The position numbers were made by a program, and so were the translations under genes. Shown here piece after piece: positions 1 through 8,475 of a stretch of 64,000 nt of DNA. The stretch comes from Fulvia fulva (taxonomy: Eukaryota; Ascomycota; Dothideomycetes; Mycosphaerellales; Mycosphaerellaceae): contig NC_063012.1 in NCBI RefSeq assembly GCF_020509005.1, forward strand, positions 1,984,001 through 2,048,000, given 5' to 3'. Within the stretch, counting starts at the first letter, position 1; every line of letters starts with the position of its first letter. The notes under the pieces were generated by a model. It did no database searches. It saw only the letters and a list, made by a program, of their open reading frames with translations, and was not told the origin of the DNA.

Positions 1-610
1 AGGCGCGGAGGGCGTAAGAGTTATATACGGGCGCTAAGCCGCTAGTCGGATTAGTTAGCGGGCGCGAGGTCTAGGTACGTACCCGCGGGTTTAAGTAAAT
101 ATACGCCGGTACGGTAATACTTTCCGCTCCTACTACTTAGTACTTACCTATACGGCTACGAAGGTCTTAAGGTCGTCCTCCTTTTAGCTTATCTTATATC
201 CGGGTCCTCTCTAGTAGCGGTTTACGATCTTTCTCTTTACCTCTTAGATAGTAGTCTATACTAGATAGTTACTTATCTTTGTGGCGTACTAGGTTCTTAT
301 TCCCCTTATATATTAGGCTATTAGGGGTATTCCGGTCTCTATCTCTACCGTATCCGTCGGTATTGTCCTATAGGCCCCTAGTATCCGTCGTAGGTTACCC
401 GCTTACGTACGGTTAAGGGGTTACTCTATCCGCCTCGGGATTAGTTTGCCCGCTCCGCCCGTAGCCTATATCTACGCCCCGTAAAGTATTACTAGTTTTA
501 CTATTACCTTATATATTACCTTCGCCTTCTCGAACGTTACCCTCTAGGTAGATACTATTAGTCTCTTTACCAAAGCCTCGTTAGTCTAGGCTCGGTCTAG
601 GGCCTTCTTA
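1..610 (-). mobile_element. RIP-degraded LINE copy, ORF2 C-terminal part (host of the fresher LINE)
   Basis: Reverse-strand translation, full of stops, follows the thumb/C-terminal region of the reverse transcriptase of the better-preserved LINE at 618-5491. For example, 'FEKAKVIYKVIVK' aligns with 'FAKAKVMYKAIVK', and 'RRILGAYRTIPT' with 'KKVLGAYKSTPT'. Nearly all differences are of the CpA to TpA kind, and the DNA is crowded with TA and CG dinucleotides and almost free of CA and TG. The element runs off the left edge of the window, so its 3' end is not seen. Its interrupted other half continues at about 5499-5687. It is a dead copy of the same or a sister LINE family. Confidence 0.8.
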
Positions 611-821
611 ATCTATAGATAGATAGATGATTCATTTACCCGTTGTGGTGCCCTCCGGCCTATGCGGGTTTATGTCTATATATGTTGCTACATAAGGTAG
701 GAAACCTGTTCCTAGGTAAAAACCTCCTCTCCTTCTCTAATAGCTTCCTTGCCATGAGTTCTCAGTTTTCCTTCCATTAGGGTGCACTAGTGTCATGGTG
801 GTTAGCCTCTGACTACCTTGT

Positions 822-3800
822 CTACAACCCTGGAGTTGTCCCCCTCTTCCTGCTCTCCTCCTCCTTCTTTCTCTCCTCAATCCATCTCTCTGTTTCCCTA
901 GTAAGAGAGAACTGCTCCAAAAATCCTTGGTGGATGATCCACCTTGTAATTCTCTGGAGGTCTCCCTTATTGCTGATCATGGCTTAGAAGTTTCTGTTCC
1001 TTGCCCTTGCCCTCTATTCACCTCTCCCTGTACTCCATTCTTTGTAAACTAGAAGTCTATGTTCGATATTCTAGGACAGGTAGCCGTATAGGCAACTCTT
1101 GTCTTCGATACCTAGGACTTTTCTCTAATATAGGTATACCCTAACTCCGATATGTTTAGAGCGGATTTGTATTGCTATGCTTGCTTCTGACCTAGTCAGG
1201 TCTGAGTACAGTAGGTAGTTGTGGCCACCAAACTGTTGGAGTGCCTTTGGGGTTCCTGGCCTCTGTGGGTTTCTTGTCCATTCAGTCTTCCAGAGGAGTC
1301 CTGCCATCCTTTCAGCTAGAGACTGTTGCTTCTTCCCTTGGCTGGCTGCTGATTCTCTCCCCTGAGCCCCTCTGTCCTGTTCCTGCTGGGCTAGGTGCAG
1401 CTGTTCTGTTAGTTCTTTGAACTTCTGCAGGTCCTGCTGCTTCTGTGGGGCTGGATTGGGTCTTGCTTGTCTGTGCCTTCTTGTGCACTGGCTCCTGATT
1501 TTGTTGACTGCCTTCTGGATTACTAGCTGGGCTGGGTATGCAGACGTCTTTCCTGCATACTGGTATCTCAACCCTTGAAGGTAGAGCTTGGCTGGTGGGG
1601 AGCCAGACTCCATTTCGACCACCCTTGTTGGAGTTGACTTGTATGCTCCAAGCACCTTTTTCAGACAGGAGACTTGGGCTCTGCTGATAGGATCTGCAAT
1701 TCTCTTTGGGATCTTGTCTTGGGCTGACCAGATCTGGGCTCCATATAGCATAGCTGGCTTCACAATGGCCTTGTACATAACCTTTGCTTTCGCAAATGTG
1801 GCTCCCCATGTGGAGGCTGTAAGCCTGTCAATTGATTGCCTGTTGTTGTCTGCTCTTGCCTGTGCTTTCTTGACCTGTGGTCCCCAGCTGAGCTTTGGAT
1901 CCATCCATATTCCTAGCACCCTTAATTCACTTGAGGGTTCTGTTGTGTGTCCCTGAATAGTGATTGGGGCTTGCATATTGTGTCTGTTTCTGGCTCTACT
2001 GAAGTGGATGAGTTGATACTTCTCTGGGGCAAATCTGGCTCCATGTTTCCTGGCCCATTCCTCACATTCCTTGTGTTTCTTCTGCAAGATTCTGCAGTTC
2101 TCTTCTGTGCTGTCTGACCAGGCTAGGATGTTTGTGTCATCTACAAACCCTGAGGCTGATGTGTTTCTGGAGTTTAGCTTTGCTGGCAGGTCTGCCATAA
2201 AGAGGAGAAACAGGATTGGAGACATTGTTGATCCCTGTGGGATTCCTGTCTCTGTAGGCATGCTGTCAGATTTGTATCTGCCCAGTCTTAGTCTTGTGGT
2301 TCTGCCTCTGAGGAAGGACTGGATAAACTGGACTGTCCAGTTAGGGATAGCCTTCTGTTTCAGGATGTGGATCAGCCTCTGGTGTGAGACATTGTCAAAG
2401 GCTCCTGATATGTCTAGTGAGAGGAGTGTGGCTGCTTTGTTGTTCCCAAAGTGCCATAGGGTCTTGATCTGCTCTGTGATAAGTTCCACAGCTGTTAGTG
2501 TTGATCTTTGTTTCCTGCCTCCCATCTGTTCTTCAGGAAGGATTCCATGTTCTTCAGCTAGGTTTGTCAGCCTTTCTGCTATGATCTTTTCCAGGAGTTT
2601 GCCTAGTGTGTTGAGCAAGGCAATAGGTCTGTATGCCTTTAGCTTTGTGTAGTCCTCTTTCTGTGGTTTTCTCAAGACCACAGTCAGTGACTCCTTGAAG
2701 TGTTTAGGGCAGTGTCCTTGGGCCATGCACTGTGAAAAGATGTTTGACAGTGCAGGGGAGATCTGGTCCTTGCATGTCTTAATGAACAAGTTTGGAATCC
2801 CATCTGGTCCTGGGGCCTTGTTTCCTGAGAGTGTCTTAATGATGCTCTTGATCTCTCCCTCTCCCACTGTGCAGGATTGCTCTAGTGGTGTTGGATACAC
2901 ACTGCCCTCCAGATCCTGCAGGTCAGCTTCTACCTGTGTGCCAAAGAAATGTTTCCCCAATGCCTGTGCCTTTCCTGGGAGAGTGTGTTGGATTACTCCT
3001 TCCTGGTCTTCAATGTTTGGAAACTGGGGCAGCATGTTTCTGTCCTGTGTGGGTTGTCTTGCCCACTTTGCTAGTTTCCACATCTTCTCAGGATTCTGGG
3101 TAATGGATCCAACTGTTGACCTCCACTCCAGCATCTTGTCCCTCTTGATCTGGGCCTTCTTGTCTCTGGTTGCCTGGTTGTATCTGTCCCATGCTTCCTG
3201 GGAGTGGCTCTGGGTAAGGGCTCTCCTGGCCTGCCTGGCTGCCTTGACCTTCTCTGAGCATTCCTTTGTCCAGAATGGCTTCTGGTACAGTGACTGTTTC
3301 TTTTCTCTGGTGTGGGCTGCCGCAGTTTCCTGCATTGTTCTAACCAGTTCTGCCACTGCTTGGTCTATGTCTAAGGCTGTTTCCAGTCTCCTGGTCTCTA
3401 GTCCAGCTAGCTTCTGTTCCAGGTCTTGTCTGATCTGTTCCCAGTTGGCTGCCTTCCAGGCCAGCTGAGGTTCTAGGTCTCCTTCCTGCTGTGTCTGTGT
3501 TTCAAACTCCACCTGAATTGGGAGGTGATCTGATGAGGACTCCAAGTCCTGGTTAACCCAGCATCTGGTGACCTTCTGCTGCAGGTCATGTGATGCAAAG
3601 CACAGGTCAATGGTGCTTGAGCTTGCTCTCTGTGACCAGGTAGTTAGGCCCTTTGGGGTAACTAGGTGCATGTTGTTGCTTTGGGTAGTGGAGAGGAGTC
3701 TGTTAGCTAGGAAGTGATGGGCAGGTGCAAAGTCTGATCCCCATGTAGGATGGTGCAAGTTGAAGTCTCCCAGCACGATGTGTTGGGAGTCACTCTGCAG

Positions 3801-4199
3801 GATGTCTGGCAGCTGTTGTAGTGTGCCCAGCTGGGTACTGCTTCTGGAGCTGGGGGGTGGGTTGTATACACTGTGGATGTGGATGCTGCCTTGGTTGGTG
3901 TTGAGTCTGACTGAGGTGATGTCTCCCCCTTCCTGTTGGATTTGTTCCCAGCTGTCTGTTGCCATCTCTTTGCTGATATACATGCATGTTCTAGGGGTGC
4001 CTTGTTTGGCTAGGAGTGTGTGATACCTTGGGTCGTTAGCAGTAGATGGTCTGTTAGATTTGCTGTTGATCCAAGGTTCCTGGACTGCAATAACTAGGTG
4101 TTTCTTTGGGTCCAGTGCTTGGAGAAAGCTTCTCTGGACCTTGTGCTGGCTTTTGTTGACGTTGTACTGGATAGTGGTAAGATTAGGTGTCTCAATCAT
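822..4199 (-). pseudogene. LINE ORF2: endonuclease / reverse transcriptase, C-terminal tail broken
   Basis: An uninterrupted ORF of 1024 codons runs from the ATG at 4199 to TAG at 1125-1127. The N-terminal about 230 residues are an APE-like endonuclease: 'VAVQEPWI', 'VLGDFNLHHPTWG', 'STIDLCF' and 'SSDHLPI' carry the catalytic Glu, Asp/Asn and His positions. From about residue 430 the RT follows: 'GPDGIPN', 'YRPIALLNTLGKLLEK', 'LSLDISGAFDNVSH', 'IPQGSTMSPILF' and the active-site box 'FVDDTN'. Translation past the 1125 stop stays LINE-like in the same frame (a 'CLYGYLS..IEH' stretch, normally Cys/His-rich) to a stop at 822-824. It crosses in-frame stops at 1125 (TAG), 1071 (TAG), 1014 (TAG) and 984 (TAA). 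EN and RT look intact, but about 100 C-terminal codons are lost, so activity is doubtful. Confidence 0.85.
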
Positions 4200-4202
4200 G
4201 AC

Positions 4203-5489
4203 TCATCCATGCTGGTCTCCTGCTGGTGTCTCCTGCTGGTCTTCTCGTGCTTCCTGCTGCTGGCTGCTATTTGGGATTGTGGTAAGGTTGAGCCTGCTTT
4301 GTGACGGGTCTCTTCCTGCAACCACAATTGATTTTGGTCTACCCATAGCAGGGTGGCCTTGGGCCTGTGTGGTCTCTTCTGTTCTGCCTCTTTTCAGAGG
4401 GTTGTAGACAGTCCTTAGGGGTTCTTGGGTGATTGTCCCTGTCTGGAATCTGATAGGGGTGTTGATCCTGGCTTCTCTTGCCCTCCTCTTTGCCTCAATC
4501 CTAGCTGTGCAGTCTTGGGACCAGGAAGGGTGTTTCTTTCCACAGCATGCACATCTGGCTTCACTCTTTGGGGCTGTGCAATTCTGTACTTTGTGGCTAC
4601 CAGCACAGTGGGAACAAGTGTCCTTTTGGCTTGGGCATCTAGTAGAGATATGACCATACTGTTGGCACTTGAAGCATTGCAGTAGTCTGTGGGTGCTTCT
4701 ATGGATTTCTGTGTCCATTCTTTCGCATTCCCAGAAGATGCCCTTGTCAAGCACGGTGTTTGCCTGTTCTACAGTGCCTATCCAGAGCACTAGAGAAGAC
4801 TCTCTCTTTGTGTCCTTTGTCTTTCTGTTGACCTATGCTGCTTTTGTGATCTGTAGCCCTGGGCATACAGCCTGGTTCTGGTCCTGCAGCCTCTTAAGGT
4901 CTCCTTCAATGTCAAACTTTGTGGTCATCCCATGGGCAATAACCATATTTTGTTGGTGTGAGATCTTAGCCGTCTTGCCTAGTTTGACTGTCCACTCCTT
5001 CTGTGTCTCTAGCCTCTTCCTGTCTTGTTCCTGTGCTGTGAACAGCTTAAGGACACCTCCCTTCTCTTTCCTGGCTCCAATGATGCCTTGTATCCCAATC
5101 TTCTGTATGATCTCCTTGCCTGACAGGCCCTCAATCTCTTTCTGCTCTTGCTGGTCGGAAATGTAGACCTTGATAGCTGTTTTCTGGGGGGGAGGGTTTT
5201 GGGATGCAACTGCTGCCCAGGTTGGTTGGCTTAGTTTCTGGCCTTCCTGTGTCCTCTTCTTTGCTGCTGCTGCTACTGTCCTGTTAATGATCTGTCCTGT
5301 TTGGCTCCTTAGTGCCTTTAGCCCTCCAAGGAGCTCCAAAATCATCCCCTTAAGTGCTCTTTCTGGGTGCTCGCCATCTCCTGCCATTGCCATTGTTTCT
5401 GCCTTCCTGCAGACCTCCTTCCACTCGTTACTCTCCTGCTCCTGGTCGTTTCCTGCGATCGCTATCATCGTGTCACCTAGCGGATGCAT
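4203..5489 (-). pseudogene. LINE ORF1: gag-like protein with zinc knuckles, split by one in-frame TAG
   Basis: Two open segments, 5489-4833 and 4832-4203, lie in one frame and are separated only by a TAG at 4833-4835. The distal part has a Cys/His-rich nucleic-acid-binding region with 'CFKCQQYGHISTRC', 'CSHCAGSHKVQNC' and 'CACCGKKHPSWSQDC', as expected for the ORF1 protein that coats LINE RNA. The proximal part is charged and alpha-helical looking. The ORF1 stop is TGA at 4203-4205. One codon (GTC) later, in the same frame, comes the ORF2 ATG, an arrangement suited to termination-reinitiation. The internal TAG could come from CAG by a single CpA to TpA change. Without read-through the zinc knuckles would not be made. 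Confidence 0.85.
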
Positions 5490-5498
5490 CTATCTATA

Positions 5499-5687
5499 TA
5501 GGGATATAGTTAGAGGATACTTCTAGTATATAGTTTAGCCGGTAGTTAACTAGTCTTTTCTTAAGTTCCTATAATAGAAAGTATAGGTCGATTATACTCG
5601 TACTTATACGTACCTTCTACGTCTCTATTCCCTTTAGGGTTACTAGAGCTATTCCGTATAATATAGTCATATCGAGTAGCTATCCTC
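5499..5687 (-). mobile_element. RIP-degraded LINE copy, upstream continuation of the 1-610 copy
   Basis: Reverse-strand translation contains a decayed match to the LINE RT just upstream of the insertion point: a 'II.LYF' stretch corresponds to 'YQLIHF', preceded by a counterpart of the 'WARKHGARFAP' segment. Together with 1-610 it is the older LINE into which the element at 618-5491 jumped. The match fades at the gypsy LTR (5693). I could not find the FADD-box part of this copy beyond the gypsy element, so its 5' end may be truncated here. Confidence 0.55.
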
Positions 5688-5692
5688 CTAGG

Positions 5693-5888
5693 TAACACGG
5701 GTCTAGGCTTCTCTCGGTAGGTAAAAGGGTGTCGTAGCTAAGTAATCGAATAAGTTCTATAGAGAAGAGAAGTTCTAGCTAAGGCGCGTATCGAAGATAA
5801 GCGCGACGTTCGCCGAGCCGAGGCGTTACGTTATATTTACGAAGTTACGTAACCCGAAGGCCGTAGGCCGTAGGGCTATACCGTAACA
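5693..5888 (-). repeat. 3' LTR of the gypsy element
   Basis: This 196-bp block is repeated in the same orientation and at the same length at 12031-12226. The few differences are C/T or G/A. On the minus strand it starts TGTTACGG. The expected terminal CA has become TA in both copies, in keeping with RIP. Confidence 0.9.
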
Positions 5889-5903
5889 CCACCCCCCTTC
5901 TCA
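5889..5903 (-). other. Polypurine tract of the gypsy element
   Basis: On the minus strand a purine-rich run (aaggggggtggtg) abuts the TGTTACGG start of the 3' LTR. This is the expected position and composition for the plus-strand priming site. Confidence 0.7.
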
Positions 5904-7628
5904 AATCGCCTTAAGCGCCTACGAGGCGGTATCTATTAATTCAAAATAAGTAACGCTCTATAGGGTATATCTATCTAACTCTATAATCTAAAACTCCGGT
6001 ATATATAAAGATACGATTATCGACGAGCCTAAGCTACGAGTAAAGCGACGTTACTAGCAGTAGCGAGTCCTAGGCGTAGATTGTAGAAACGAAGTAACTG
6101 TTTATTATGCCTTAGTACGCCTTAGGTTATATCGTAACTAGTACTTAGCGTCGGCGGTACCGGTCGCGTCGTTATTAGTATCGCTAGTACTGTCCGCCGA
6201 GTCTATTAGCTCGGTTATATTAGGCTCTAGTACTTACTATCCGCGTAGAGGTCCTAGAGCGCGAGGGTTCTTATAATAGTAGTCTGCTATAAGTTCGTCT
6301 ATAGTACCTTTTAAGTTAATATAAGGTTCTTTAGTATATAACCTATCTACCTATTTAATAGTATAGCTAATACTCTAAGAGACTCCTATACTTTAGGGGC
6401 GAGGCTACGTTCCTTTAAGACCGTTTATTGTTTGTTCTTAATATCGTCTATTACGTGTATATCCTAAGTACGGCGTGTTAGGGCATTAGGCTTACCGCCT
6501 AGCTTACCTAGTCGGTATTCGATCTAGAATTCGAACCCGGACAAGAATTTACTCTATCTTACTTATCGGCGATTTAGCTACTTAGTAGTTATAAAGTATT
6601 ATAGACCGCAGTAATTAGACAATACCCTAGTCTTACTACCTATTAGCTCTAGCCGCTATTCCTTAAAAGCTCGAACGATAGCTATAAGCTCCTTATCGTA
6701 GATCTTATAGTTATACTTAGCTAGATCTATCTTCTACGAATAGTATATAACTAGGTAAAGCTGTCCGTCTTCTCCGATCTATAAAAGAACGCTACTAGTA
6801 TATCTATTAGAGGCGTCGTATTCGATAACGTAAGGCTTACTTAGGTCAAAGTACTATAGTACTAGTTACTTCGTAAACTCCGCCTTAAGCCTATTAAAAG
6901 CTTACTAGCACTCTAGTATCTAGTTCTAAGTATATTTCGTAGGTCGCTTTGACTTGTCCTTACTACCGACCCCCTTCGTAAGAGTAGTTATAGGTAGTAC
7001 GATGTTTAAGAAGCCTTCTACAAACCTTCGATAGAAGTTTACGAGGCCGAGGAAGGAAAGGACGTCCTTTACGCTTCTAGGTATCTCCTATTCGAGGATC
7101 GTCTTGATCTTCTTTAGGTCTATCTTAATACCTTCGGTAGTAATAATTAGACTAAGGTACTTAACTTCCTTCTAGAAAAACTTGCTCTTCGCGATGTCTA
7201 ATAGTAGTTTAGTATCGATAAAGCAGTCTAGTACCTTAAGTATATATTCTATATACTCCTCTCTTATACTACTAAAGACGATCGTATTATTAAGGTATAC
7301 GGTAACGAAGTCGTTAAGGTAAGGCCTTAGGGCTTTATTAATATAGGCCTAGAAGACGCTAGGAGCGTTATATAATCCGAAGGGTACTACTAGGTACTTA
7401 AAGGTCCTATACCGTAAGGTGAATATAGTCTTCTATTCGTCGCCTACTCGGATACGTAGTTTATTAAAGGTAGTAACGACATCGAGTACGGTAAAGTATT
7501 AGTACCCGCTTATTCGCTATAGTGTCTCTCGAACCTACGGGATAGGGTATCGGTTCTTAATCGTAATAGCGTTAACTACTCTATAGTCTACGTAGATACG
7601 TAGTCTACTACCTAGCTTTCTAATAATA

Positions 7629-8475
7629 GATAGATAGATTTGTCATTCCCCTGTTCTAGGACCCTATCCGGCCTATATAGGTATATATCTATTGTTATGT
7701 ATAAAGGGAAACCCGAATAGGTGAAAACCCTTCCCGCCCCCGACTACTCCTTATCTAGTTTAGCTTTCCCTCTGAACGTACGTAGTCTATGTCACTACCC
7801 CGTTAGCCCCCGCTCCTAGCCGGTCTCGTCGCGCTACGTCGTGTCCTCTCTTCCTACACTATTCCTACTAGGCGGTACTGTTCTAGCTAGCCCTTCTCTA
7901 GTATCTAGTTCGTAATGCGCCGTAGGTCCTTAGCGTTATTAAGAAGTGCCCTAATCGTCCGGTTCCTCGCCTTTGCTATCCACTCCCCCCTTCCTAGCGA
8001 CCACCTCGGACAGACGAGGAGTACGTGCCGTACGTTCTAGGAGCGATAGCCGTAGGGGTAGCTAGTATTCGTGTATCCTAGAATCTTCCTCTATAATAGG
8101 TACCCCTAGAGGCCGATGTGTTCGCTTCGTAGTTAGGTTACTATACTACTCTATACCCTCGTAAGGCGGTAGTAGATAAGCTTCGGGGGGTGCTTGACCG
8201 CGGATTTTGTAGCTAACTATTCCTTAGGTTGTCCCGCTAGCTAAGGGCGTCCACTATGCCCTACAACCTAGTTGTTCCACCTCTCTTTCTATAGTTGCTC
8301 TACAAACGATTTCTCACCTTCCTATTGTGTTACTAGCTATTCGTCCCTTGCCCGGTAGTTCGGCTCGTTTCCGGGTCGAATGCCCCTATACGCTAGTACT
8401 AATTCGCGGGCCCTTGCGACTGTACTAGCGATGACCTTCTATACTAGGTACTGTGCCGACTTGCCTAAGTAGGAG
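7629..8475 (-). mobile_element. 5'-truncated LINE insertion inside the gypsy RT
   Basis: This 847-bp segment is flanked by a perfect 10-bp direct repeat, tctaataata (7619-7628 and 8476-8485). Its left end carries the same gatagatagat tail and 3' terminal sequence as the LINE at 618. On the minus strand it encodes the LINE ORF2 C-terminal motif 'LRSEHIGL' (compare 'IRSKHIGV' in the fresher copy). Removing it restores continuity of the gypsy RT between 'SLVIIIR' on one side and 'RKLGSRLRIYVDYR' on the other. It is itself RIP-altered. Confidence 0.88.

Larger units (their letters stand above)
618..5491 (-). mobile_element. Non-LTR retrotransposon (LINE), APE-type endonuclease, recent insertion
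   Basis: A LINE of about 4.9 kb in minus orientation, inserted in an older RIP-ruined LINE copy. It ends on the left in a short tandem ATCT/AGAT tail (618-630) in place of poly(A). On the right it stops two bases before the ORF1 start codon. A 7-bp direct repeat, atctata, flanks it (611-617 and 5492-5498) and is the likely target duplication. The body contains CA and TG at normal frequency, unlike both flanks, so it arrived after most of the RIP here or escaped it. ORF1 and ORF2 lie in the same reading frame. No recognisable RNase H domain was found. The 5' end is probably truncated, because no 5' UTR remains upstream of ORF1. Confidence 0.9.

Noticed and set aside
1588..5526. Several plus-strand ORFs of 70-257 codons across the LINE
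   Set aside because: They are antisense to ORF1/ORF2, which show clear endonuclease, RT and zinc-knuckle motifs. The plus-strand products are hydrophobic and Cys/Ser/Leu-rich without motifs.
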